From NCBI RefSeq assembly GCF_002873135.1, contig NZ_MCVI01000020.1, forward strand, positions 213,273-277,272: 64,000 nucleotides of DNA, in the 5' to 3' direction. Origin of the DNA: Shewanella sp. 10N.286.48.A6. Its GTDB lineage: Bacteria > Pseudomonadota > Gammaproteobacteria > Enterobacterales > Shewanellaceae. Below the pieces are notes generated by a model. That model worked only from the letters and a program-made list of their open reading frames with translations. It did not search any database and had not been told where the DNA came from. A program made the position numbers and the translations under genes. Positions 54,320-63,588 of the stretch are shown piece by piece (the first letter of the stretch is position 1; every line of letters starts with the position of its first letter).

Positions 54320-55843
54320 CTACGCATTGACCTTGGTGACATCCACAATCAATCTTAACATCTGTCCTGGCTGAATATACTTACTGTTTTGAAGTCTATT
54401 CCACTCGATCAAATCATTGACTGAAACGTTGAATTTACTGGCAATTCTAGCCAATGAATCCCCAGAGCGAACTTTGTAATTAACGGTTCTTTCTGCATTG
54501 TTTTTGCTACTTGATACTGCGCCAATCTTTAATTGTTTACCAATGCTTAAAGTGCCGTTTTTAGGCAGACGATTCCAGCGAATTAAATCATCAACACTGA
54601 CATCATTTTTTCTGGCAATGACCCATAATGAATCGCCTGATTTAACCGTGTAAGTTTTAGTCTTAACTGAGCTTGGTTTTGCTTGTGCTAATAACTGTTC
54701 AGTTGTGAGGTTTGCGCCTTCAGCAGGAACTGGAATAATAAGGTACTTTCCGGCTCTAATATTATTATTTTTCAGGCCATTACTTGAACGAATAAAAGAA
54801 GCCGAAGTATCAAAACGCTTGGCAATATGGCTTACGGTATCGCCAGATTTAATTTGGTATCTATGCCAGTTCAATTTTGATTTAGGATCAAGGTTTGCAA
54901 GTTTTTGTTCAAACTGCGCCGCTTTATCAAATGGCACCACCAATGTATTAGGGCCATCAGGTGATGTTGCCCAGCGATCTAAACCTGGGTTTAATGCTTT
55001 TAATTCTTTAACTGGCATATTGGCTAAATCTGCCGCAAGTTTAAGGTCAATCTGGCTTTGGGTATCAACCACAGCAATATGCGGTTCATTACTGATTGGA
55101 GTTAGTTTGATGCCATATTTGTCAGCATTTTTAACCACATCTGATAATGCAATCAGTTGCGGTACGTAGCGTTGAGTTTCTCTGGGTAATGATAGCGCCC
55201 AAAATTCAGTGCTTTTACCTGCGGCTTTATTACGGCGAACAGCATTATTTACTCGGCCTTCACCCGTATTATAGGCCGCAATGGCATATAACCAGTTTTG
55301 TCCGGTCCTATCGTATAAGTACTCTAAGAAGTCCAGTGCTGCAGTGGTGGATGCGGGAACATCACGTCTGCCGTCATACCACCAGTCACTTTTAACACCA
55401 AAGTAATTAGAAATAGGCGTAGTTAATTGCCATAAACCTGAAGCGGCACTCGCAGAGTAAGCTGAAGGGTCAAACGAGCTTTCAACAATAGGTAATAATG
55501 CTAGTTCAATCGGCAGATTACGTTTTTCTAATTCTTCGACAATATAATGTAAATACGGCTCTGCACGTTGAGAGACAATTTCTAAATGTCTTGGGTTCGC
55601 TAAATACCAGTCTCGATATTTATTCACCAGTTTTACATCATCAATTGGCATGGTAAGTTGCAAACGGATCCGTTGCCAAACATCGGTGATTTCAACCGGT
55701 GCTGCAACTTCGTCTACAACTTTTTCAGGCTTAATTGGCTGAGGAACGACAATCGGTGAAGGCTCGACTTTTGTTGGAGTGGCAGTTTGGCATGCGGTTA
55801 GAAATGCCAAGCTTCCAACAAAAAGGTATAAAGGTTTATGCAT
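54320..55843 (-). CDS. mltD: Membrane-bound lytic murein transglycosylase D with three LysM domains
   Basis: Lipoprotein that cleaves peptidoglycan glycan strands. The 507-residue protein has a lipobox signal peptide (SLAFLTAC, Cys at +1). The SLT catalytic domain contains the Glu in LPIVESSFDPSAYSASAASG, WQLTTPISNYFGVKSDWWYDGRRDV and IAAYNTGEGRV. Three LysM repeats follow: YQIKSGDTVSHIAKRF, YTVKSGDSLWVIARKN and YKVRSGDSLARIASKF. E. coli MltD has two LysM domains in 452 residues, so this protein has one extra. It lies next to gloB on the same strand, as in E. coli. Confidence 0.96.
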   Translation of the reverse strand: MHKPLYLFVGSLAFLTACQTATPTKVEPSPIVVPQPIKPEKVVDEVAAPVEITDVWQRIRLQLTMPIDDVKLVNKYRDWYLANPRHLEIVSQRAEPYLHYIVEELEKRNLPIELALLPIVESSFDPSAYSASAASGLWQLTTPISNYFGVKSDWWYDGRRDVPASTTAALDFLEYLYDRTGQNWLYAIAAYNTGEGRVNNAVRRNKAAGKSTEFWALSLPRETQRYVPQLIALSDVVKNADKYGIKLTPISNEPHIAVVDTQSQIDLKLAADLANMPVKELKALNPGLDRWATSPDGPNTLVVPFDKAAQFEQKLANLDPKSKLNWHRYQIKSGDTVSHIAKRFDTSASFIRSSNGLKNNNIRAGKYLIIPVPAEGANLTTEQLLAQAKPSSVKTKTYTVKSGDSLWVIARKNDVSVDDLIRWNRLPKNGTLSIGKQLKIGAVSSSKNNAERTVNYKVRSGDSLARIASKFNVSVNDLIEWNRLQNSKYIQPGQMLRLIVDVTKVNA

Positions 55844-55984
55844 CTAAAAAAAATCCTAAATCTTGCAAAGCTGGCAGATCAAAGGCGTCTACCAAATGTG
55901 TTTGGTCAAAATTGAGGCGGCATTGTAGTGTAAAATGGCTTTAATGTCTTTGCTAACTTAGCAAGTGACGCCGCGCTCAATAGC

Positions 55985-56782
55985 TTAAAAGTTATTTTTC
56001 CACTCTCTGAGTAAAGTAAACGTCTGTAGTGCTGTTGGTTTTTCAACTTGAAACTTAGCAGCGATGACTTGTTTTATTTCTTTACTGTTACTTCTTAAAA
56101 ATGGATTTATGGCTAATTCTGTTGCGATTGTAGTTGGAATTGTAGCCATATTGTTATTACGAGATAAAGTAACTGACTGACTGTATTGCTGCAACGCTTT
56201 ATTGTTAGGTTCTGCTTGTAACGCAAATTTAAGATTAGCCGCGGTATATTCATGGGCGCAGTAAACTTGGGTGTGAGGTGGCAAGTTAGCGAGTTTTGCT
56301 AACGAGTTTGCCATTTGTTCGGCTGTGCCTTCAAACAATCTTCCACAACCGCCGCTAAATAGGGTGTCTCCGCAAAATAACGCTTCACAGTTTACACTAT
56401 CTGGCTGTTGATAAAAGTAAGCTATATGACCTAACGTATGGCCCGGCACACTAATGACTTTAAGCTTTGTATCAAGCTCCTTGAGTTTGAGTAATGGCTC
56501 GCCTTTTATTGGATGCGTAATACCGCTAATATTTTCACTTTCAGGTCCATAAACCTCGAGCTTATTATTAAAAGCCTGTTGTAATTGCGCAATGCCACCA
56601 GTGTGATCTGCATGATGGTGAGTGATTAATATCCCCGCCAGCTCTAATGGGGAGCCCTTGAGGTAATCGAGCACACTTTGGCCACAGCCAGGGTCAACAA
56701 CATAGGCTTGATTGCTATTTTTTTGATGTATAAGCCAAATGTAGTTGTCATTAAACGCTGAAATACCGATGACTGAAAGCAT
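55985..56782 (-). CDS. gloB: Hydroxyacylglutathione hydrolase (glyoxalase II)
   Basis: Zinc enzyme hydrolysing S-lactoylglutathione in methylglyoxal detoxification. The metallo-beta-lactamase motif is THHHADHTGG, preceded by AFNDNYIWLIHQ and YVVDPGC; VPGHTLGHIAYF, LFCGDTLFSGGCGRLFEGT and YCAHEYTAANLKFA supply further metal and substrate ligands. I take the ATG at 56782 (MLSVIGISAF, matching Shewanella relatives I recall); the frame also has an ATG at 56794 that would add four residues. It lies divergent from the methyltransferase gene. Confidence 0.95.
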   Translation of the reverse strand: MLSVIGISAFNDNYIWLIHQKNSNQAYVVDPGCGQSVLDYLKGSPLELAGILITHHHADHTGGIAQLQQAFNNKLEVYGPESENISGITHPIKGEPLLKLKELDTKLKVISVPGHTLGHIAYFYQQPDSVNCEALFCGDTLFSGGCGRLFEGTAEQMANSLAKLANLPPHTQVYCAHEYTAANLKFALQAEPNNKALQQYSQSVTLSRNNNMATIPTTIATELAINPFLRSNSKEIKQVIAAKFQVEKPTALQTFTLLREWKNNF

Positions 56783-57072
56783 GATTAAATCCATAAGTGA
56801 AATCTTACCGCTAGGTTAACGGATTATATGTAAAAGGCCAATAGAGTGAATATGCTTGGGCTGAACTAGGCTTGTATACTGTTACATTTAAAGTAAACAA
56901 CTGGTTGAAGTGACTAAATAAGGTTATGTAAACGCGCTAATTAACAATAAATTTAACACTTTATTCGTCCCTTTTTTAAATGATATCAACTATGGGTAAA
57001 ATGCTAACGACAAAGAGCCATAAGTCGTTATACTCAACCTAGGGCTTTTGAAATTAAGGGAGTATCAGGTTA

Positions 57073-57807
57073 ATGTCGATAAATCAAAAACCACAATTAT
57101 GGCAAGAGTTACCCTGTGGTGATGAGATTCAATTGGCCCTAGAACAAAAGTTAACTGATTGGTGGCCGAGGATTTTTGGTTACCATTTATTAAAGCTAGG
57201 TGCGCTTAGCGCTCAAGTGTCTAGTTTACATTGCAATATTGCGCGGCATTTTTCTATTCATGATGCCCAAGGCGCATCAATTCAAGCCGATCCCCATCAT
57301 TTGCCCCTGCAAACAAGCACCATGGATGCCGTGCTGATGAGTTTTTTAATGGAATTTGAACATGACCCATATCGTTTATTACGGGAAGTTGACCGAGTAA
57401 TGATTTCCGGCGGCTATATTTTTGTTTGTGGTTTTAACCCTGTCAGTACCACCTTTATGGGTAAGCTTCTACCTAAATATCAAACTCAATTACCTTGGTG
57501 TGGTCAGTTTTTTATGCCAGCGAGGGTAAAAGATTGGTTAGGTTTATTAGGTTATCAAATCCTGCAGGATGAACGTTTTATTTATCACCCTTTGCTTGGA
57601 CAAATGAACCAAGGCCGCTGGTGGCAAAATAGATTAGAAAAGTGGTTACCAGGCGTTGGCAGTGTGTATTTGATTGTGGCCAGAAAAATGGAGTCGCCAT
57701 TAACGCCCATCAGGGAAAAGCGAAAAGCGCGTACTCGTCAATGGGCGACAGCGCCGACAGCAGGCAGAGCAGGGCACAGTAAACATACTAAATTGCTCTC
57801 AAAATAA
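57073..57807 (+). CDS. Class I SAM-dependent methyltransferase (YafS-like)
   Basis: A 244-residue putative methyltransferase. The position between gloB and rnhA is the same as that of E. coli yafS. The Rossmann core is partly recognisable: LKLGALSAQ, IQADPHHLPLQTSTMDAVLMSF, LMEFEHDPYRLLREVDRVM and GGYIFVCGFNPVS, the last resembling the post-motif III region. The glycine-rich SAM motif I is weak. The C-terminus is a basic tail (REKRKARTRQW...). Substrate unknown; the family is Methyltransf_11-like. Confidence 0.85.
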   Translation: MSINQKPQLWQELPCGDEIQLALEQKLTDWWPRIFGYHLLKLGALSAQVSSLHCNIARHFSIHDAQGASIQADPHHLPLQTSTMDAVLMSFLMEFEHDPYRLLREVDRVMISGGYIFVCGFNPVSTTFMGKLLPKYQTQLPWCGQFFMPARVKDWLGLLGYQILQDERFIYHPLLGQMNQGRWWQNRLEKWLPGVGSVYLIVARKMESPLTPIREKRKARTRQWATAPTAGRAGHSKHTKLLSK

Positions 57808-57817
57808 GCTAAAGCGT

Positions 57818-57840
57818 ATAGCCAATAATATATTGGCTAT
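57818..57840. terminator. Weak hairpin between convergent methyltransferase gene and rnhA
   Basis: Perfect 9-nt arms ATAGCCAAT and ATTGGCTAT with a 5-nt loop, without a T-run. Its place between two convergent genes suggests a weak bidirectional terminator. Confidence 0.5.
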
Positions 57841-57856
57841 GCAACAGATTTGGGTT

Positions 57857-58364
<508 letters not shown>

Positions 58365-58415
58365 TAAACATTTCGGCAATTATACCTAAATTATTATCAA
58401 TTAATTGAGTTACCT

Positions 58416-59150
58416 ATGAATATTATTTCAGGCGCCAGTCGCCAAATCATTTTAGATACTGAAACAACCGGTATGAATCAGGCTGGTGGCCCCGTTTATA
58501 TTGGCCATAGAATTATCGAAATTGGTTGTGTTGAAGTGATTGACCGTAAACTAACCGGTCGTACTTATCATCAATATATCAATCCAGGTCAGTTAATTGA
58601 TCCAGAAGCCATTGAAGTACATGGTATTACTGATGAACGAGTTGCTAAAGAACCGCGGTTTCATCAAATCGCACAAGAGTTTATCGACTTTATCGCCGGT
58701 GCTGAAATTGTCGCACATAACGCACCGTTTGATATCAGCTTTATGGATCATGAATTTAGTCAGCTTAGGCCCCAAGGCCCCAAGTCAGCAGATATCTGTG
58801 ACATACTCGATTCGCTAGACATTGCAAAATACCTGCATCCTGGTCAAAAAAATAATCTAGATGCACTCAGTAAACGTTACGGTATCGATACCTCTAGGCG
58901 TACCTATCACGGCGCACTATTGGATGCTGAAATCCTTGCTGATGTTTACTTAGTGATGACCGGTGGACAAATTGGCTTTAATTTATCAAATGAAAAAGTG
59001 GGTCAAGAAGGTGGTGGCATACAATTAATTGATCAAAATGAGTTTAATCTTAAAGTGATCCAAGCAACGGCCGATGAATTAATATCACACGATGAAAGAC
59101 TTGATTTAGTCAAAAAATCAGGCAAATGCCTCTGGAGAGGTGAAGCATAA
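58416..59150 (+). CDS. dnaQ: DNA polymerase III epsilon subunit (proofreading exonuclease)
   Basis: 3'-5' exonuclease of the replicase core. The 244-residue product carries ExoI with Asp14/Glu16 (ILDTETTGM), ExoII (VAHNAPFDISFMDHE) and ExoIII (YHGALLDAEILADVY) with the His and Asp of the DEDDh class. The C-terminal tail that binds the alpha subunit is present. The length agrees with E. coli DnaQ (243). It is followed after two bases by the TIGR03503 gene. Confidence 0.97.
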   Translation: MNIISGASRQIILDTETTGMNQAGGPVYIGHRIIEIGCVEVIDRKLTGRTYHQYINPGQLIDPEAIEVHGITDERVAKEPRFHQIAQEFIDFIAGAEIVAHNAPFDISFMDHEFSQLRPQGPKSADICDILDSLDIAKYLHPGQKNNLDALSKRYGIDTSRRTYHGALLDAEILADVYLVMTGGQIGFNLSNEKVGQEGGGIQLIDQNEFNLKVIQATADELISHDERLDLVKKSGKCLWRGEA

Positions 59151-59152
59151 AA

Positions 59153-60454
59153 GTGAGCTTAATGAAATCATACTGTCTGGCGGTTATTTTTATCTTAGTT
59201 GCTACCGTTACGCCACAATTGGCAACAGCGGTGCCTTATACCCAAGCAAGTGAGTTACAGAATAGATTTCGTATTGATCATATGGTCGATGAAGTGACCT
59301 TATTGGTGCAAAGAACTTATGGCTCCGCTCCAGTGATAATCGTGTTGCCTGACGGTTCCAAATGGTATTCCGAAAGGCACCCTGATAATGTCAATTGGGC
59401 CGATGGCTTAACTGGCGATATGATTAAAATCAACAATCCGATGCCCGGTCCTTGGCAATTAATCGGCAGTTTAGCGCCTAATTCCACTATCCAAAAAGTA
59501 TCGCAACTTGAAATTGACGTTGAGCATATCCCCCAGCCTCTATTTCAAGGTGAACGTTTAAAAGTCACTGCTAAGTTACTTGGTGACGGCTTAACGGTTC
59601 GTCTGCCAGGGCTTGATTACATGTTCGAATGGACGGTTAAATTTACCAGCCATCATAAAAATACCGAAGCCAACTTTACTACCGGCACTGTTACAGTCGG
59701 TTCTTACAGAGATAATGGTGAAGGTTTGGATGAGATACCCGATGATGGGGTGTTTACGGGCAAACATAATCTAAATCAACCTTGGGGAAGCTACACCTTA
59801 AGTGTTGTCGCGCGAAATAATGTATTTGAGCGTGAAATTAGCTACCCAATCTATTTATCAGAAACTCCCATTCAAGTTGAAGTAATTGAACCCGCGGATA
59901 AATTAACCGGTGTTTGGCAGATTCAAATAAATGTTGATGACGAAATACTCAAACTTGAGCAAACCCATATTCAATTCGATATCGTTGGCCCTGCAGGGCT
60001 TAAGTTACCGATTGTTGTTAATGAGCTCACTGAAACACCAGCTTTAGTCGCGATACCGCAAGTGACCGATTTTGGCAGTTATAGAATCAAAGGCAGTGTT
60101 GCCTCAACCAGTATTGCAGGGCGTGAGTTAATACTGGATTTACCGGAATTGTTTTTTAATTTAATTGAACCGCCTCAACCTCCACCCAGCGCTGAAGAGT
60201 TAGCTGCAAGAGCTGCGCAGCTAGCAGCGCAAGAAGAGCAAGCTGCAAAAGATAAGGCTATCGTTTGGATTGCATCGATTAATGGCCTACTGTTAATCAT
60301 AGGAGGGGTAGGGTTAATTTTTTGGCGTAAGAAACTTGCGTTAAATAAAGCACTGGCAACAACCAAATTAAGACTTGAACAAGAAGCTGCGAAAAAAGGT
60401 GATATCACTGCTGCTATTGATGATTTTGATTTAACCATGCCAGATGAAAAATAA
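59153..60454 (+). CDS. TIGR03503-family membrane-anchored periplasmic protein
   Basis: A 433-residue protein of unknown function usually found beside dnaQ in Shewanella and Vibrio (from memory). A signal peptide (SYCLAVIFILVATVTPQLATA), a large periplasmic region with beta-rich, carboxypeptidase-regulatory-like stretches (DNGEGLDEIPDDGVFTG), an Ala/Gln/Glu-rich segment, one C-terminal membrane helix (IASINGLLLIIGGVGLIFW) and a short cytoplasmic tail (basic then acidic) are seen. The start may be the GTG at 59153 or the ATG at 59162. The gene is probably co-transcribed with dnaQ. Confidence 0.85.
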   Translation: MSLMKSYCLAVIFILVATVTPQLATAVPYTQASELQNRFRIDHMVDEVTLLVQRTYGSAPVIIVLPDGSKWYSERHPDNVNWADGLTGDMIKINNPMPGPWQLIGSLAPNSTIQKVSQLEIDVEHIPQPLFQGERLKVTAKLLGDGLTVRLPGLDYMFEWTVKFTSHHKNTEANFTTGTVTVGSYRDNGEGLDEIPDDGVFTGKHNLNQPWGSYTLSVVARNNVFEREISYPIYLSETPIQVEVIEPADKLTGVWQIQINVDDEILKLEQTHIQFDIVGPAGLKLPIVVNELTETPALVAIPQVTDFGSYRIKGSVASTSIAGRELILDLPELFFNLIEPPQPPPSAEELAARAAQLAAQEEQAAKDKAIVWIASINGLLLIIGGVGLIFWRKKLALNKALATTKLRLEQEAAKKGDITAAIDDFDLTMPDEK

Positions 60455-60573
60455 TTGTTTGCTGCTAATAATATTAGCTTAGATTAAATTGATCTCTTTT
60501 TAGTCAAAAAGTTTATAACTTAATCGCTATTGTATGTTTTTTAGCTAAACGGATAAAAACTTAAAAAAAACTG

Positions 60574-60602
60574 TTGACGGTTTTTGACGACGACCTTATT
60601 AT
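60574..60602 (+). promoter_or_regulatory. Sigma-70 promoter of the tRNA-Asp genes
   Basis: TTGACG (60574-60579) and TATTAT (60597-60602) are spaced by exactly 17 bp and lie just before the first tRNA gene. The leader to the tRNA is about 8-10 nt after the expected start. Confidence 0.8.
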
Positions 60603-60617
60603 TCGTGCAACTTAAGT

Positions 60618-60694
60618 GGAGCGGTAGTTCAGTTGGTTAGAATACCGGCCTGTCACGCCGGGGGTCGCGGGTTCGAGTCCCGTCCGCTCCGCCA
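60618..60694 (+). tRNA. tRNA-Asp (GTC), copy 1
   Basis: 77 nt including the encoded CCA. The acceptor arms GGAGCGG and CCGCTCC pair, the anticodon GTC is at 60652-60654, and the T-arm carries GGTTCGAGTCC. All cloverleaf elements are intact. Confidence 0.98.
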
Positions 60695-60743
60695 GTTAAG
60701 TTACTTAAATTTTGTTTATCTGTATTACAGGTGACACAGTTTA

Positions 60744-60820
60744 GGAGCGGTAGTTCAGTTGGTTAGAATACCGGCCTGTCACGCCGGGGGTCGCGGGTTC
60801 GAGTCCCGTCCGCTCCGCCA
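60744..60820 (+). tRNA. tRNA-Asp (GTC), copy 2
   Basis: Identical over all 77 nt to the copy at 60618-60694, anticodon GTC at 60778-60780. It is separated by 49 bp, so one precursor transcript probably carries both. Confidence 0.98.
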
Positions 60821-60828
60821 AACAGATT

Positions 60829-60857
60829 AGCCCTTGTCATAAGACAAGGGCTTTTTT
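60829..60857 (+). terminator. Rho-independent terminator of the tRNA-Asp unit
   Basis: Arms AGCCCTTGTC and GACAAGGGCT around ATAA, followed by T5, begin 8 bp after the second tRNA. Confidence 0.93.
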
Positions 60858-61097
60858 GTGCCTGTAATTTATGACATTGAATGTATTTATCTTAAGCTGA
60901 GTCTATTGTTCTGCGGCTTTAACGTGAAAATTATTAAGCTTTAGATACTTCCAATCAGCAGGTTAAAAGGTTGATGTTAAGTTAAAAAATTACGGTAGAT
61001 GTTTTAATTAAGCCTTGCTCTGATGTGTAATTTAGTATTTTATTAAAGATACAAACTCGCGAGCTATATCGCAGAAAATATAAAAAAGGAATTGTCC

Positions 61098-62993
61098 ATG
61101 GTAGAACACATAACTGGCATGCTCGCGCTGATTGGCGTGCTGTCTTTATTGTGTCAATGGTTAGGTTGGAAGTTTCGTCTTCCTGCAATATTACCGTTAT
61201 TGTTATGCGGTTTGTTACTTGGTCCGGGGCTTGGCATTTTAGACCCTGATGCTATCTTTGGCGATTTGCTGTTTCCCATTATTTCATTGGGGGTCGCGGT
61301 TATTCTTTTTGAAGGCGCGTTAACCCTCAATTTTAAAGAAATCAAAGATCACGGCCGCATGGTGACAAACTTAGTGACCTTTGGTGCCTTTATAACTTGG
61401 GCTTGTATCGCCCCAGCCGCTCATTGGCTATTAGGCTTTGAATGGCCCATGGCGCTACTTTTTGGTGCATTAGTGGTAGTGACAGGTCCAACAGTAATAG
61501 TGCCTATGCTGCGCACAGTAAGGCCAAAATCAAACCTTGCCAGCATCTTACGCTGGGAAGGAATAGTCATAGACCCTATCGGGGCAATTTTAGCAGTATT
61601 AGTTTATGAATATATTGCTGTGGCGACCGCTGCAGATCCCACCACCCATATATTATTCGCTTTAGGCATGACATTACTGTTAGGTTTTGGACTTGGGGCG
61701 CTTGCTGGCTATCTCATTGGCATTGCACTTCGTAGTAATGTGTTTCCTCATTATCTTAAAAATACTGCGGTATTAACTATTATGCTGGGCGTCTTTGTTG
61801 GTTCTAATTTGATCCAAGAAGAGTCTGGGCTGTTAACCGTGACTGTGATGGGCATTTGGTTAGCGAATATGCGTGGGGTTGATATTGCGGATATTTTAGA
61901 GTTTAAAGAGACTCTTACCGTATTACTGATCTCCGCCTTGTTTATTTTATTAGCGGCAAGACTTAACTCGACCGCGATGCTTGATTTAGGTTGGGGCGGT
62001 GTCGGTGTCTTACTGGTCGTGTTGTTGGTTGCAAGGCCTCTGAGTATCTGGATTTCTGGTATTGGTACTAGTTTATCTAGAGCTGATAAATGGTTTTTAA
62101 GTTGGGTCGCACCAAGAGGGATAGTTGCAGCGGCAATTTCTTCGTTATTTGCCATTAAGCTTGAAGCTATTGGGGTTAATGGTGCCAGCTCGATAGTGCC
62201 ATTAGTGTTTTTAATTATTATTGGCACTGTTGTAATACAAAGCTTAACGGCAGGCCCATGGGCTAAGTTTTTAGGTGTAAAGGCCGATTCATCACAAGGC
62301 TTACTGTTATTTGGTGCCTCTAAGTTTTCACGTGAGTTAGCTAAGGTGTTAACGGCTAAGCAAGTGAAAGTGGTATTAGCCGATAATAACTGGGACAACA
62401 TTCGTCAAGCGAGAATGGCGAATATCCCGGTTTATTTTGGTAATCCGGCCTCTGAACACGCCGAAAACTTTATGGATTTAAGTGGTATAGGTCGAGTGCT
62501 AGTGTTATCTCCCTATCGTCAATTAAACCCTTTAGTGAGTTTTCATTTTCAAGACTTATTCGGTACCAATAAAGTGTATGGCTTAAATAATGCCGAAGGG
62601 GGAAGTGCCAGACATCAATTGTCAGAGTCTTATTTAAAGCGTTTGTGTTTATTTGGTGAGTCAATTTCTTATGCCAAAATAGCCAGTTACATGGCGAAAG
62701 GTGCTGTTATTAAAGTTACTAATATTACGGATAATTTTACATTTGAACACTTTAAACAGCGTTATGGTGAAACGGCGATGCCGTTAATTTACCTGACTAA
62801 AGATCAGAAAGTAAAAATTATTTCAGGTACTGAAATTAATGAATTACCAGTCGGTATCGAGTTAATTAGCCTATTGCCGAAAGAGGCGCAAGAGCAAGAT
62901 ATCATCCAACGTAATTTAGCTGAAGTAACAGAAAATGAAGACGCTAATGAGCAAGATGACTCTGGTGAAACTTTCGGCAATACATCAGCTTGA
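61098..62993 (+). CDS. CPA1-type Na+(K+)/H+ antiporter with C-terminal TrkA-N/RCK domain
   Basis: A 631-residue inner-membrane antiporter. The ATG at 61098 has AAAAAGGA 7 nt upstream; a TTG two codons earlier is less likely. About 12 membrane segments span residues 1-390; CPA1 motifs include VTGPTVIVPMLRTVRP and WEGIVIDPIGAILAVLVYE with the paired acidic residues in helix 5/6. SWVAPRGIVAAAISSLFAIK is the late helix. The C-terminal part (GLLLFGASKFSRELAKVLTA) is a TrkA-N-type Rossmann domain, followed by a Glu/Asp-rich tail. The ion specificity is not readable. The gap upstream contains no other gene. Confidence 0.92.
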   Translation: MVEHITGMLALIGVLSLLCQWLGWKFRLPAILPLLLCGLLLGPGLGILDPDAIFGDLLFPIISLGVAVILFEGALTLNFKEIKDHGRMVTNLVTFGAFITWACIAPAAHWLLGFEWPMALLFGALVVVTGPTVIVPMLRTVRPKSNLASILRWEGIVIDPIGAILAVLVYEYIAVATAADPTTHILFALGMTLLLGFGLGALAGYLIGIALRSNVFPHYLKNTAVLTIMLGVFVGSNLIQEESGLLTVTVMGIWLANMRGVDIADILEFKETLTVLLISALFILLAARLNSTAMLDLGWGGVGVLLVVLLVARPLSIWISGIGTSLSRADKWFLSWVAPRGIVAAAISSLFAIKLEAIGVNGASSIVPLVFLIIIGTVVIQSLTAGPWAKFLGVKADSSQGLLLFGASKFSRELAKVLTAKQVKVVLADNNWDNIRQARMANIPVYFGNPASEHAENFMDLSGIGRVLVLSPYRQLNPLVSFHFQDLFGTNKVYGLNNAEGGSARHQLSESYLKRLCLFGESISYAKIASYMAKGAVIKVTNITDNFTFEHFKQRYGETAMPLIYLTKDQKVKIISGTEINELPVGIELISLLPKEAQEQDIIQRNLAEVTENEDANEQDDSGETFGNTSA

Positions 62994-63020
62994 ATTTGAT
63001 TTTGACTAAAAATCAGCAAT

Positions 63021-63050
63021 AAAAAAGCTTCGTATTAACGAAGCTTTTTT
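63021..63050. terminator. Rho-independent terminator of the antiporter gene
   Basis: Perfect 13-bp arms including AAGCTTCGT and ACGAAGCTT, flanked by A- and T-runs, around ATTA. It lies between the antiporter stop and the inverted bcp fragment and can work in both directions. Confidence 0.92.
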
Positions 63051-63076
63051 TATGGAATTTTTACTTAAGGCTTAAG

Positions 63077-63262
63077 TTAAAGCGTTTCTAACACCGATAA
63101 CACCACTTCATGGTGGTTTTTGGTTTTAAATTTATCGAACACATGTACTATTTTGCCATCTTGACCAATGAGGAAGCTCAATCTATGGATACCGTCATAG
63201 ATTTTGCCCATGGATTCCCACCCTTGGAAATAATTTGAGACATAAAAATTGACAAATATCAA
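63077..63262 (-). pseudogene. bcp: 3' fragment of a Bcp-type peroxiredoxin gene
   Basis: The last 43-48 codons (63077 to about 63220) match the C-terminus of Bcp thiol peroxidases: MGKIYDGIHRLSFLIGQDGK and HVFDKFKTKNHHEVV, against E. coli's GKTYDGIHRISFLIDADGK and HVFDDFKTSNHHDVV. Upstream of that the frame (MIFVNFYVSNYFQ) is not bcp-like, and I find none of the peroxidatic-Cys half in the following DNA on the same strand. The gene is therefore a truncated relic with its breakpoint between about 63220 and 63262. It is non-functional as a peroxidase. Confidence 0.85.
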
Positions 63263-63588
63263 TGAAGCCTATACTTAACAGTGAGTTAGATTAATAAATT
63301 TTCCTTTTGAATCCTAATTATATCAGTTGTCATATTTTTTTGTAAACAGGGCTGTTTTTGACGCTTTTTAGAGTTGTGAACTGTCATAAAAAGTTTAGGC
63401 GGTGCAATGGTTCATAGCTGATTGTCATACGGAAGAGCAGTCTGCAAATTTGGGTAAGAACATTTATCAGGCCTGTAAGCCTCCCTTAAATTATTAGGAT
63501 TTTAAGGGAGAGTTACAATATTGCGCCTTGATTTTGTAACTTAATCAAGTAGGGTAAGTCTACACTTAAAAATAAGAGGTGAATAAAG
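63263..63588. other. 326-bp gap after the bcp breakpoint with a 10-bp inverted repeat
   Basis: No gene is visible. A perfect inverted repeat CTCCCTTAAA-N10-TTTAAGGGAG lies at 63481-63510, without a T-run on the plus strand. The stretch is AT-rich and starts at the broken bcp gene, so it may be foreign or rearranged DNA. Confidence 0.5.

Noticed and set aside
54705..55169. 154-codon plus-strand frame
   Set aside because: Antisense to the mltD SLT/LysM region, which has clear family motifs.
60618..60820. tRNA-Asp pair as an island attachment site
   Set aside because: No integrase follows, no partial tRNA repeat is visible, and a normal terminator closes the unit.
61751..62401. 216-codon minus-strand frame
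   Set aside because: Antisense shadow inside the antiporter gene; low-complexity Ser/Asn/Pro composition and no ribosome-binding site.
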